DNA of 64,000 bases, from positions 1,140,505 to 1,204,504 of the forward strand of contig NZ_FPCF01000001.1 in NCBI RefSeq assembly GCF_900116895.1, read 5' to 3'. The translations under genes were made by a program, and so were the position numbers. The notes under the pieces are model-generated. The model saw only the letters and a program-made list of their open reading frames with translations, did no database searches and was not told the DNA's origin. The stretch is from Pseudidiomarina donghaiensis. Lineage in GTDB: Bacteria; Pseudomonadota; Gammaproteobacteria; Enterobacterales; Alteromonadaceae. This document shows, one piece after another, positions 38,278 through 47,030 of the stretch. Every line of letters starts with the position of its first letter. Within the stretch, counting starts at the first letter, position 1.

Positions 38278-40929
38278 TTATTCCTCAGTTACGTCATCAA
38301 CAGGTGCGTCATCCGCATCATCGTCTAAAGGTTCGTTGTTGTCTTCGCCGTCAACCGGCTCATTGAGCAACGCATCGGTTTCATCGTCTTCATCCACTTC
38401 GTCAATGCGCTGCATACCAACTACTTTTTCGTCAGCGCCAGTGCGAATTAAACGAACGCCTTGGGTGTTACGCCCAACCACTGATACTTCATTAACACGG
38501 GTACGTACTAAGGTACCTTTGTTGCTAATCAGCATAATTTGGTTGGTATCGACAACTTCCATAGCACCTACAACCAAGCCATTGCGCTCACTGACTTTAA
38601 TAGACACAACGCCCTTGGTCGCACGACTTTTCGCCGGGTAATCGGTAATTGGTGTGCGTTTGCCGTAGCCATTTTCGGTCACGGTTAAAATAGTCGGCAC
38701 TTCTTCTTCAATGGTCCGCGGCACAATCAGTGACACCACGCGTTGACCTTGTTCTAGGCGAATACCACGCACACCCGTTGCGGTGCGGCCCATGGAGCGA
38801 ATTTGCTCTTCGCTAAAGCGAACCACTTTACCGGCATCCGAGAACAACATGACTTCGTCACCCGCGGTGGTTACGTCAACCCCGATAAGCTCATCGCCAT
38901 CGTTCAGGTTCAAGGCAATAATACCGCCGCTACGAGGGCGTGAATAAGCCTCCATTGGGGTCTTTTTCACGGTACCGTTACGGGTCGCCATAACAATATA
39001 TTTATCGTCTGGGTAGTCACGCGTCGGCAGAATAGCGGTAATGCGCTCATCAGCCTCAAGCGGCAACAAGTTCACAATAGGTCGGCCACGCGAAGTGCGC
39101 GTTGCCAACGGCAATTGATACACTTTCATCCAGTAAATACGGCCACGGGTTGAGAAGCACAAAATGGTGTCGTGCGTGTTCGCAACCCATAAACGCTCAA
39201 TGAAATCTTCATCTTTCATCTTCGTGGCTGATTTACCTTTACCACCGCGACGCTGCGCTTCGTATTCGGTTAACGGTTGATACTTCACATAACCGTGATG
39301 CGACAAGGTCACCACCACGTCTTCTTCGTTAATTAAGTCTTCCATGCTGATGTCGTGCGCAGCTGCAGTAATTTCTGTACGGCGCGCATCGCCATATTCA
39401 GCCTTAATTTTTTCCAGCTCTTCGCGAATCACTTCCATCAAGCGTTCTGCGTTGTTCAAAATATGCAGTAGCTCTTCAATGATTTGCAGAAGGTTCTTGT
39501 ATTCTTCAAGAATTTTCTCGTGCTCAAGGCCGGTTAACTTATGCAAACGCAAGTCCAAAATGGCCTGTGCTTGCTCTTCAGTTAAGTAATATTGGCCGTC
39601 ACGAATGCCAAACTCAGCGCTTAAGTGATCAGGGCGTGCTGCATCAACACCAGCGCGTTCAAGCATGGCTGCAACGTCACCTAACTGCCACGCACGGCTG
39701 GTTAAGCCCGCTTTCGCGTCTGCTGCTGTTTGTGAGCGACGAATTAACTCAATAATTTCATCAATATTGGCCAGCGCAATGGCTAAGCCTTCTAAGATGT
39801 GTGCACGTTCACGTGCTTTGCGCAATTCATAAACCGAGCGACGTGTGACCACTTCACGGCGGTGTAAAATAAAGCACTCAAGCATGTCGCGCAGATTAAA
39901 TAAACGTGGCTGGTTTTTATCCAAAGCAACCATGTTTATACCAAACACCACTTGCATTTGGGTGTTGGCATACAGATGGTTCAAAATGACTTCGGCAACT
40001 TCACCGCGCTTAATTTCAATGACAATGCGCATGCCGTCTTTATCAGACTCATCGCGCAGGCCACTGATCCCTTCAAGGCGTTTTTCTTTGACCAACTCAG
40101 CAATTTTTTCAATCAGCTTCGCTTTATTCACCTGGTAAGGAATTTCAGTCACGATAATGGCTTCGCGACCATTGCTGTCGGTTTCTACTTCCGCTTTGGC
40201 GCGCAAATGAATACGGCCACGACCGGTTTTGTAGGCTTCAATAATGCCAGCACGGCCAGAAATAGAAGCAGCCGTTGGAAAGTCAGGGCCAGGAATGTAT
40301 TCCATCAATTCATCAATTTGAATATCTGGATTATCAATCATCGCCAAACAGCCGTTCACAACTTCAGTTAAGTTGTGTGGCGGAATATTGGTTGCCATAC
40401 CGACGGCAATACCCGACGAACCATTGACTAAGAGATTCGGTACCCGAGTTGGCAATACTTCTGGAATTTGTTCGGTGCCGTCATAGTTCGGCACAAAGTC
40501 GACCGTTTCTTTATCAAGGTCGGAAAGTAATTCACTGGCAATTTTAGCCATTCGAATTTCGGTGTAACGCATTGCCGCAGCTGAGTCACCATCAACGGAA
40601 CCGAAGTTACCTTGGCCATCAACCAACATGTAGCGTAATGAGAATGGTTGCGCCATACGTACGATGGTGTCGTACACTGCGCTGTCACCATGCGGGTGGT
40701 ATTTACCGATAACGTCACCGACAATACGTGCCGACTTTTTGTAAGGCTTGTTAAAGTCGTTACGCAATTCATTCATCGCAAATAATACGCGACGGTGAAC
40801 CGGTTTTAGACCATCACGAACGTCCGGTAACGCCCGCCCTACAATAACGCTCATGGCGTAATCAAGGTAAGAGCTCTTTAATTCATCTTCAATATTGACC
40901 GGAACGACTTCTCTGGCGAGATCACTCAT
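38278..40929 (-). CDS. gyrA: DNA gyrase subunit A
   Basis: 883 aa from ATG 40929 ([20 protein letters not shown]), numbered exactly like E. coli at the N-terminus. The quinolone region '[13 protein letters not shown]' has wild-type Ser83 and Asp87; catalytic Tyr122 is in 'AAAMRYTEI'. The GyrA box '[12 protein letters not shown]' starts the DNA-wrapping C-terminal domain, and a strongly acidic tail ([19 protein letters not shown]...) ends the protein. With GyrB it introduces negative supercoils. It is divergent from ubiG, as in E. coli, and serC follows closely. Confidence 0.98.
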   Translation of the reverse strand: MSDLAREVVPVNIEDELKSSYLDYAMSVIVGRALPDVRDGLKPVHRRVLFAMNELRNDFNKPYKKSARIVGDVIGKYHPHGDSAVYDTIVRMAQPFSLRYMLVDGQGNFGSVDGDSAAAMRYTEIRMAKIASELLSDLDKETVDFVPNYDGTEQIPEVLPTRVPNLLVNGSSGIAVGMATNIPPHNLTEVVNGCLAMIDNPDIQIDELMEYIPGPDFPTAASISGRAGIIEAYKTGRGRIHLRAKAEVETDSNGREAIIVTEIPYQVNKAKLIEKIAELVKEKRLEGISGLRDESDKDGMRIVIEIKRGEVAEVILNHLYANTQMQVVFGINMVALDKNQPRLFNLRDMLECFILHRREVVTRRSVYELRKARERAHILEGLAIALANIDEIIELIRRSQTAADAKAGLTSRAWQLGDVAAMLERAGVDAARPDHLSAEFGIRDGQYYLTEEQAQAILDLRLHKLTGLEHEKILEEYKNLLQIIEELLHILNNAERLMEVIREELEKIKAEYGDARRTEITAAAHDISMEDLINEEDVVVTLSHHGYVKYQPLTEYEAQRRGGKGKSATKMKDEDFIERLWVANTHDTILCFSTRGRIYWMKVYQLPLATRTSRGRPIVNLLPLEADERITAILPTRDYPDDKYIVMATRNGTVKKTPMEAYSRPRSGGIIALNLNDGDELIGVDVTTAGDEVMLFSDAGKVVRFSEEQIRSMGRTATGVRGIRLEQGQRVVSLIVPRTIEEEVPTILTVTENGYGKRTPITDYPAKSRATKGVVSIKVSERNGLVVGAMEVVDTNQIMLISNKGTLVRTRVNEVSVVGRNTQGVRLIRTGADEKVVGMQRIDEVDEDDETDALLNEPVDGEDNNEPLDDDADDAPVDDVTEE

Positions 40930-41071
40930 AATAGTTATATCCCTAAACGATCTGTCTTTCTTATAATTCGTACGATTGCGCATTGTACCCGTAGCGAGGC
41001 GCTATCGCATCTTTTTTTATCCCTGTAGGTTGAGTACACTGTACCGACTTTTAAGCCGTAGCAGAAGCCCT

Positions 41072-41782
41072 ATGAACCCAAATTCGAACGTTGATCCAGC
41101 AGAAATTGAAAAATTTAGTGCCATTGCCTCACGGTGGTGGGACCCCGAAGGCGAATTTAAACCGCTTCATTTAATTAACCCGTTACGTCTTGACTACATT
41201 TTGCAGCATTGCAACGGCGTGTTTGACCAGCAAGTGCTCGATATTGGCTGTGGTGGCGGTTTATTGGCTGAAGGCTTAGCGCGTGCGGGCGCACGGGTCA
41301 CCGGCATTGATATGGCTGAGCAGTCGCTGCAAGTTGCCCGCTTGCATGCGTTAGAAAGCAAACTCGACATTACCTACGAGTTTGTACCAGCAGAACAATT
41401 TGCGGCCGAGCACACCGAACAGTTTGACGTAGTGACCTGCCTTGAAATGTTAGAACACGTGCCCGACCCAGCCGCCATTGTTAAAGCAGCTGCGCAGGCG
41501 GTGAAACCTGGTGGCTATGTGTTCTTTTCAACACTGAACCGCAATGCCAAGTCATGGTTACTCGGTATTGTGGCGGCTGAATACGTATTAGGTTGGGTAC
41601 CGAAAGGAACTCATGAACATGCCAAGTTTATTCAACCCGCCGAGCTGTTACGTATGACCGATGCGGTCAAGCTCGAAGCCCAAGCTATGACCGGCATGCA
41701 CTACTTGCCATGGCGCGGATTTTATCTTGATGATAGCAATGTCGACGTGAATTACATTGTCTGCCTGCGTAAACCGCTATGA
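41072..41782 (+). CDS. ubiG: ubiquinone biosynthesis O-methyltransferase
   Basis: 236 aa from ATG 41072 (E. coli 240). The start '[35 protein letters not shown]' is a UbiG fingerprint; a start 32 codons earlier would enter the gyrA promoter region. SAM motif I is '[20 protein letters not shown]'. It performs both O-methylations in ubiquinone synthesis. The gph start overlaps its stop by 4 bp (ATGA). Confidence 0.96.
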   Translation: MNPNSNVDPAEIEKFSAIASRWWDPEGEFKPLHLINPLRLDYILQHCNGVFDQQVLDIGCGGGLLAEGLARAGARVTGIDMAEQSLQVARLHALESKLDITYEFVPAEQFAAEHTEQFDVVTCLEMLEHVPDPAAIVKAAAQAVKPGGYVFFSTLNRNAKSWLLGIVAAEYVLGWVPKGTHEHAKFIQPAELLRMTDAVKLEAQAMTGMHYLPWRGFYLDDSNVDVNYIVCLRKPL

Positions 41783-42441
41783 AGTATTCCTTACCACAAG
41801 CCGTGCTGTTTGACTTAGACGGCACATTACTAGATACCGCACCCGACTTAGGTGCGGCTTTAAACCGCGTGTTAGCCGCCGAACAACGCCCACTGGTCAG
41901 TGCCGAGGAATATACGCCGTTGGCTTCACACGGTTCTGCTGGCCTTTTGCGTTATGCCTATGGCGACGAATTTGAGCAGCGCCGCGATGAGCTGCGTAGC
42001 GCTTTCCTTGCTGCTTATGCGGCCAACATTGCTGCACATACCAAACCCTTTCACGGGGTTGGTGAGTTGCTGCAGCAACTACAACAGCGCGCTATTCCTG
42101 TAGCCATTGTCACCAATAAGCCGCACGCATTAACAGCACAATTGGTGCCATGTTATCCAGAGTTTGCCCATATACAGGTGGTGATTAGTGGCGACACCTT
42201 AGCGGTTGCTAAGCCAAACCCCGAGCCCTTGTTGCACGCCGCCGACCTGTTACAAGTGGATGCTGCGAATTGTTGGTATATTGGCGACGCTGAACGCGAC
42301 ATTGAAGCTGGACGACGCGCCAATATGTTCACGGTGCTCGCTCGGTATGGCTATATAAGTGCCACCGATCAACCCGAAATTTGGGGTGCAAATGCCATGA
42401 TTGACCGTCCTGAAGAATTGCTCGAATTGTGGTCTGAGTAA
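41779..42441 (+). CDS. gph: phosphoglycolate phosphatase (HAD family)
   Basis: 220 aa. HAD motif I '[21 protein letters not shown]' (nucleophile Asp12), motif II 'VTNKP', motif III Lys in '[12 protein letters not shown]', motif IV '[17 protein letters not shown]'. It removes phosphoglycolate, e.g. from DNA repair of 3'-phosphoglycolate ends. The ubiG-gph pairing is common in gammaproteobacteria. A MupP-type role (MurNAc-6P phosphatase) is the main alternative, since MupP genes also sit next to ubiG. Confidence 0.85.
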   Translation: MKYSLPQAVLFDLDGTLLDTAPDLGAALNRVLAAEQRPLVSAEEYTPLASHGSAGLLRYAYGDEFEQRRDELRSAFLAAYAANIAAHTKPFHGVGELLQQLQQRAIPVAIVTNKPHALTAQLVPCYPEFAHIQVVISGDTLAVAKPNPEPLLHAADLLQVDAANCWYIGDAERDIEAGRRANMFTVLARYGYISATDQPEIWGANAMIDRPEELLELWSE

Positions 42442-42448
42442 TCCTTAA

Positions 42449-42495
42449 ACACAAGATGTTGTGTCGAATGTAGGAATTTGCTGAACATCTTGTGA
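42449..42495 (+). promoter_or_regulatory. NrdR-like box pair 1 (distal)
   Basis: ACACAAGATGTTGTGT (42449-42464) matches 14 of 16 positions of the NrdR consensus aCaCwAtATaTwGtgt. A weaker copy (42480-42495, around CATCTTGTGA, 10 of 16) starts 31 bp later, three helical turns. Paired boxes at integer turns are the hallmark of NrdR operators. The pair begins 7 bp after gph and ~330 bp before nrdA. Confidence 0.6.
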
Positions 42496-42675
42496 AACCC
42501 TTGTTAATCAACGCTTATAAATTAGTTATCTGAACATGTCGGTTAAAAGACAAAAAAATAATAAGAAAAATTTTTTCTGCTATTGATTTTCCTAAGCTGC
42601 TTTAATGGCAAGCGTTTTAGCGAAAGCCCCCACTTGCATTCAGCTTTTTTCCCCAATTTCGAGCGGTAAATTGTC

Positions 42676-42703
42676 TTGATCAGTGTGCGATAAGTGCTAG
42701 GAT
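42676..42703 (+). promoter_or_regulatory. candidate nrdA promoter
   Basis: TTGATC (42676-42681) and TAGGAT (42698-42703) with a 16-bp spacer and an extended -10 TG at 42695-42696. The predicted start near 42710 lies just before the proximal NrdR-like pair, so repressor binding there would block initiation. The rest of the 379-bp gap is AT-rich with A- and T-tracts (42548-42586) and no open gene. Confidence 0.45.
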
Positions 42704-42719
42704 ACAGGTCATTCGATCA

Positions 42720-42777
42720 ACCCAAGATATTGTGTAAAAAACGCACGAGCAGCCCCTTACTGCACCATATCTTGTGG
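42720..42777 (+). promoter_or_regulatory. NrdR-like box pair 2 (proximal)
   Basis: ACCCAAGATATTGTGT (42720-42735, 14 of 16 consensus positions) and GCACCATATCTTGTGG (42762-42777, 12 of 16) start 42 bp apart, four helical turns. NrdR is the dATP/ATP-sensing repressor of ribonucleotide reductase genes; this position just after the candidate promoter and before nrdA is where its operators are found. Confidence 0.75.
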
Positions 42778-42820
42778 CTACACAAATATTATATAACAAC
42801 AACGAATATGGATGCGCCTC

Positions 42821-45160
42821 ATGAATCAACAGCTCTTCGTAACTAAACGTAGCGGCGAACGTGAACCTCTGAATTTGGATAAAATCCACCGCGTTATCAG
42901 CTGGGCCGCCGAAGGCCTCAACGACGTTTCAGTCTCACAAGTTGAAATCAAATCTCACATTCAGTTTTATGACGGCATTAAAACTGAAGATATTCATGAA
43001 ACCATTATTAAAGCAGCCGCTGATTTAATTTCAGAAGAAGTGCCTGATTATCAGTACATGGCCGCTCGTTTGGCGATCTTCCATTTACGTAAACTGGCCT
43101 ACAACCAGTTTGAGCCGCCGCACTTGTATGACCAAGTAACCAAAATGGTCGCTGCGGGCCGTTATGACAAGCATTTGTTAGAAGATTACAGCCAAGAAGA
43201 GTTTGAGCAAATGAATGATTTTATTGATCATTCTCGCGACTTAAACTTTTCATACGCGGCGGTAAAACAGCTCGAAGGTAAATACCTCGTACAAAACCGT
43301 GTCACCGGTGAAATTTACGAGAGCGCGCAATTTTTATACGTTCTTGTTGCGGCATGTTTGTTCGCAAACTACCCGAAAGACACGCGCATGGACTACATCA
43401 AGCGTTTTTACGACGCGACCTCAGAGTTCAAAATTTCACTACCGACACCGATTATGTCAGGTGTACGTACCCCGACGCGTCAATTCAGCTCATGTGTACT
43501 CATTGAAGCCGGCGACAGCCTTGACTCAATTAACGCCACTGCAAGCGCCATTGTGAAATATGTATCACAGCGCGCGGGCATTGGTATTAACGCGGGGCGT
43601 ATTCGTGCACTGGGTAGCCCAATTCGCGGCGGTGAGGCCTTCCACACCGGCTGTATTCCGTTTTACAAATACTTCCAAACAGCGGTGAAGAGCTGCTCGC
43701 AAGGCGGAGTTCGTGGTGGTGCAGCCACCCTATTCTATCCGCTATGGCACCTTGAAGTAGAAAGCTTATTGGTTTTGAAGAACAACCGCGGCGTTGAAGA
43801 AAACCGCGTACGTCACCTAGACTATGGCGTGCAATTTAACCGCGTCATGTACCAACGTTTGATCAAAGACGATTACATTACTTTGTTTAGCCCGTCGGAC
43901 GTTCCGGGCCTGTACGACTCATTCTTCGCCGACCAAGACGAGTTTGAGCGTTTATACAAACAGTACGAAGCTGACGATAACATTCGCAAAAAGCGCATTA
44001 AGGCTATCGAATTGTTTAGCTTGTTCATGCAAGAACGTGCCAGCACGGGCCGCATTTACTTGCAGAACGTTGACCACTGCAATACCCATAGTCCATTTGA
44101 CCCGAAAGTGGCGCCGATTCGCCAGAGCAACTTATGCCTGGAAATCGCCCTGCCAACCAAGCCGTTGGCACATGTAAATGACGAAGAAGGTGAAATTGCC
44201 CTTTGCACGCTGTCCGCCTTTAACTTAGGCGCGATTAACACACTGGATGACCTTGACGAGATGGCCGAATTAGCCGTGCGCGCGCTTGATAGCCTACTCG
44301 ATTACCAAGAATACCCAGTGCCGGCAGCGCGTAACGCCACCATGGGGCGCCGTACCTTAGGCATTGGTGTTATTAACTACGCTTATTATTTGGCGAAAAA
44401 CGGTGTGCGCTACTCAGATGGCTCTGCCAACGGGCTTACCCATCGTACCTTTGAAGCAATTCAGTATTATCTAATGAAGGCTTCAATGAACTTAGCCAAA
44501 GAAAAAGGCGCCTGCCCTAAATTTAATGAAACCACGTATTCAAAAGGCATCATGCCAATTGATACCTATAAGAAAGATCTCGACACCATTTGTAGCGAGC
44601 CGCTGCAGCTTGATTGGGACAAATTACGTGAAGACATTAAAAAACATGGCATGCGTAACTCAACCTTATCGGCATTAATGCCGTCAGAAACGTCTTCGCA
44701 AATTTCTAACGCGACCAATGGTATTGAACCACCACGTGGCCATATCAGTGTGAAAGCGTCAAAAGACGGTATTACCAAGCAAGTGGTGCCAGAGTACGAA
44801 ACGCTTAAAAATGCCTATGAACTGTTGTGGCAAATTCCAAGTAATAAGGGTTACTTAGAACTGGTTGGTATTATGCAAAAGTTTGTCGATCAAACTATTT
44901 CGGCCAATACCAACTATGACCCGAACAAGTTTGAAGCAGGCAAAGTACCCATGAAGCAATTGCTACAAGACTTGCTATATGCCTACAAACTTGGCGTAAA
45001 AACCCTTTACTATCACAACACGCGCGACGGTGCTTCTGACAATCAAGTCGATTTACGCGATAAAGTTGAAGCCAAAACTCGCGAACAAGAAAACCAACAA
45101 GCGACTGTTGCAGTCGTTGAAGAAGATGATGATTGCGCCGGCGGTGCTTGTAAAATCTAG
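42821..45160 (+). CDS. nrdA: class Ia ribonucleotide reductase, alpha subunit
   Basis: 779 aa from ATG 42821 (MNQQLFVTKRSGEREPLNLDK; E. coli 761 aa starts MNQNLLVTKR). An ATG three codons earlier is possible, but GGAT spacing favours this one. The N-terminal ATP-cone, active-site 'SNLCLEIALPTKPL', 'SYAAVKQLEGKYLV' and the C-terminal redox pair in 'DDDCAGGACKI' are present. It reduces all four NDPs to dNDPs using the NrdB radical. Order nrdA-nrdB-yfaE-grxA supplies enzyme, cofactor maintenance and reductant. Confidence 0.98.
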   Translation: MNQQLFVTKRSGEREPLNLDKIHRVISWAAEGLNDVSVSQVEIKSHIQFYDGIKTEDIHETIIKAAADLISEEVPDYQYMAARLAIFHLRKLAYNQFEPPHLYDQVTKMVAAGRYDKHLLEDYSQEEFEQMNDFIDHSRDLNFSYAAVKQLEGKYLVQNRVTGEIYESAQFLYVLVAACLFANYPKDTRMDYIKRFYDATSEFKISLPTPIMSGVRTPTRQFSSCVLIEAGDSLDSINATASAIVKYVSQRAGIGINAGRIRALGSPIRGGEAFHTGCIPFYKYFQTAVKSCSQGGVRGGAATLFYPLWHLEVESLLVLKNNRGVEENRVRHLDYGVQFNRVMYQRLIKDDYITLFSPSDVPGLYDSFFADQDEFERLYKQYEADDNIRKKRIKAIELFSLFMQERASTGRIYLQNVDHCNTHSPFDPKVAPIRQSNLCLEIALPTKPLAHVNDEEGEIALCTLSAFNLGAINTLDDLDEMAELAVRALDSLLDYQEYPVPAARNATMGRRTLGIGVINYAYYLAKNGVRYSDGSANGLTHRTFEAIQYYLMKASMNLAKEKGACPKFNETTYSKGIMPIDTYKKDLDTICSEPLQLDWDKLREDIKKHGMRNSTLSALMPSETSSQISNATNGIEPPRGHISVKASKDGITKQVVPEYETLKNAYELLWQIPSNKGYLELVGIMQKFVDQTISANTNYDPNKFEAGKVPMKQLLQDLLYAYKLGVKTLYYHNTRDGASDNQVDLRDKVEAKTREQENQQATVAVVEEDDDCAGGACKI

Positions 45161-45192
45161 TGTGGCCGTGCGAGCGGAAAGTCCAATTAAAC

Positions 45193-45219
45193 GCCCGAAC
45201 TTAACAACCAAGTTCGGGC
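45193..45219 (+). other. hairpin in the nrdA-nrdB spacer
   Basis: GCCCGAACTT pairs perfectly with AAGTTCGGGC across a 7-base loop. No T-run follows, so it is not a classical terminator. It could stabilise or process the message and so set the NrdA:NrdB ratio. Confidence 0.7.
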
Positions 45220-45248
45220 AGTCCATTCAATAAATGGTGCGCTAAATT

Positions 45249-46379
45249 ATGAGTTATTCAACCTTTAATAAAAATCAGATCAACCCGTTAAAAGAGCCGA
45301 TGTTTTTTGGTAACTCGGTCAACGTAGCGCGGTATGATCAACAAAAACACAGTGTTTTTGAAAAGCTCATTGAAAAACAAATCAGCTTCTTTTGGCGTCC
45401 AGAAGAAGTTGATGTTAGCCGTGATCGGGTTGATTTCCAGGCATTGACCGAAAGTGAAAAGCACATTTTTATTTCAAACTTGAAATACCAAACGCTGCTT
45501 GACTCGGTACAAGGCCGTAGCCCAAATATCGCGCTGTTACCTATTGTGTCTATTCCAGAGCTAGAAACCTGGATAGAAACTTGGTCGTTTTTTGAAACCA
45601 TTCACTCGCGCTCGTACACGCACATTTTGCGTAACCTATTTACCGACCCGAGCGAAGTATTTGAAGACATCGTAATTAACGAAGAAATTCAAAAGCGCGC
45701 CAATGACATCTCGAAATATTACGACGACCTCATTTTCTACACCCAGCTGTGGCAAACCCACGGTGAAGGTGAATGGGAAGTCGATGGCGCAAAGCACATC
45801 GTAAACATGCGCGAACTGAAAAAGAAATTGTTCTTGTGCATTAACTCAGTTAACGCCCTAGAAGCAGTTCGTTTTTACGTAAGCTTTGCATGTACATTCG
45901 CCTTTGCTGAGCGCGACTTAATGGAAGGTAACTCGAAAATTATTCGTCTTATTGCTCGTGACGAAAACCTTCACTTGGTGTCTACCCAGCAAATCATCAA
46001 CTTATGGCAATACGGTCAAGACGACCCAGAAATGAAAGAAATTGCCGAAGAATTGCGCGAAGAAGCACTGCAAATTTTTATGAATGCGGTTGAGCAAGAA
46101 AAACAATGGGCGCACTACTTGTTTCGCAACGGTTCAATGATTGGCCTCAATGAAGAAATGCTCTGCCAATACGTTGAATACATTGCCAACATGCGCATGG
46201 AAGCCATTGGCTTTGACGCGCCATTTAAGCAACGTAGCAACCCATTACCCTGGATGAACAAGTATTTGGTGTCTGATAATGTGCAGGTAGCGCCGCAAGA
46301 AGCAGAAATCACCTCATACCTTGTTGGTCAAATCGATAGCGAAGTAAGCGCCTCCGATTTGGGAGACTTCGAGCTATAA
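45249..46379 (+). CDS. nrdB: class Ia ribonucleotide reductase, beta subunit
   Basis: 376 aa, same length as E. coli NrdB. '[21 protein letters not shown]' start, radical Tyr in '[12 protein letters not shown]', iron ligands in '[10 protein letters not shown]', 'ERDLMEG' and 'IARDENLHL', and the C-terminal tail '[14 protein letters not shown]' that docks on NrdA. It holds the diferric-tyrosyl radical. It follows nrdA after an 88-bp spacer containing a hairpin. Confidence 0.98.
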   Translation: MSYSTFNKNQINPLKEPMFFGNSVNVARYDQQKHSVFEKLIEKQISFFWRPEEVDVSRDRVDFQALTESEKHIFISNLKYQTLLDSVQGRSPNIALLPIVSIPELETWIETWSFFETIHSRSYTHILRNLFTDPSEVFEDIVINEEIQKRANDISKYYDDLIFYTQLWQTHGEGEWEVDGAKHIVNMRELKKKLFLCINSVNALEAVRFYVSFACTFAFAERDLMEGNSKIIRLIARDENLHLVSTQQIINLWQYGQDDPEMKEIAEELREEALQIFMNAVEQEKQWAHYLFRNGSMIGLNEEMLCQYVEYIANMRMEAIGFDAPFKQRSNPLPWMNKYLVSDNVQVAPQEAEITSYLVGQIDSEVSASDLGDFEL

Positions 46380-46397
46380 CTTGCCCTATGAGCGACA

Positions 46398-46661
46398 ATG
46401 AGCCAAGTCTTTAAAGTTAAAGTCAACGGTCAGCACGAGCTGACCGTTGACGCTTCACAAGGTAACACTTTGCTTGAAGCGCTTGAGCAAGCAGGCCTTG
46501 AGCCGCACTACCATTGCCGCAATGGCTTTTGCGGTGCGTGTCGCGTGCAACTAACCGCCGGCGATGTCACCTATATCAATGACCCACTTGCTTTTATTCG
46601 CCCCGGTGACTGCTTAGCCTGTTGCTGTGTGCCCGCTTCAGACATTGAAATTAATCAATAA
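46398..46661 (+). CDS. yfaE: class I RNR maintenance ferredoxin YfaE
   Basis: 87 aa plant-type [2Fe-2S] ferredoxin with 'HYHCRNGFCGACRVQL' and 'GDCLACCCVPA' supplying the cluster cysteines. YfaE reduces the diferric centre of NrdB so that the tyrosyl radical can be regenerated. It starts 18 bp after nrdB, as in E. coli. Confidence 0.95.
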   Translation: MSQVFKVKVNGQHELTVDASQGNTLLEALEQAGLEPHYHCRNGFCGACRVQLTAGDVTYINDPLAFIRPGDCLACCCVPASDIEINQ

Positions 46662-46763
46662 TCGACCAAATCGATAAGCCATATCAAACAAACCCATTGG
46701 AAACTCGCGTCTGTTTATAGGAAAATACCCACCAGTTATTATTTTTAAAAACAGGAGTTGTTC

Positions 46764-47030
46764 ATGTTTACTGTTATTTTCGGTCGCCCAGGTTGCCCAT
46801 ATTGCGTTCGCGCAAAACAAATTGCTGAAAAGCTAGCGGAAGATCGTGACGATTTCGAATTTCGCTATGTCGACATGCACGAAGAAGGCATTACCAAAGC
46901 TGACCTTGAAAAAACCGTTGGCGCACCAGTACTAACCGTACCGCAGATTTTCGTTGACGAAACCCACATTGGCGGCTGTACTGAATTTGAAGCCTATGCA
47001 CGCGAAAATTTAAACTTATACGCTAGTTAA
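46764..47030 (+). CDS. grxA: glutaredoxin 1
   Basis: 88 aa from ATG 46764, with AGGAG six bases upstream; the TTG two codons before is unlikely. Active site CPYC (residues 11-14) and 'TVPQIFVDETHIGGCTEF' match E. coli GrxA closely. GrxA delivers electrons from glutathione to NrdAB. Its placement right after nrdA-nrdB-yfaE makes the cluster self-sufficient; this differs from E. coli, where grxA is elsewhere. Its end overlaps convergent hrpA by 15 bp. Confidence 0.94.
   Translation: MFTVIFGRPGCPYCVRAKQIAEKLAEDRDDFEFRYVDMHEEGITKADLEKTVGAPVLTVPQIFVDETHIGGCTEFEAYARENLNLYAS

Noticed and set aside
39952..40371. 139-codon open frame antisense to gyrA, and similar long antisense frames in cstA (1180-1605) and cmk (34011-34433)
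   Set aside because: They lie opposite well-conserved genes, show no family motif, and lack plausible ribosome-binding sites.
38278..40929. Quinolone-resistance mutations in gyrA
   Set aside because: Positions 83 and 87 are wild-type Ser and Asp.
42442..42820. DnaA boxes upstream of nrdA, as in E. coli
   Set aside because: No TTATCCACA-like 9-mer was found; only the NrdR-like boxes are convincing.
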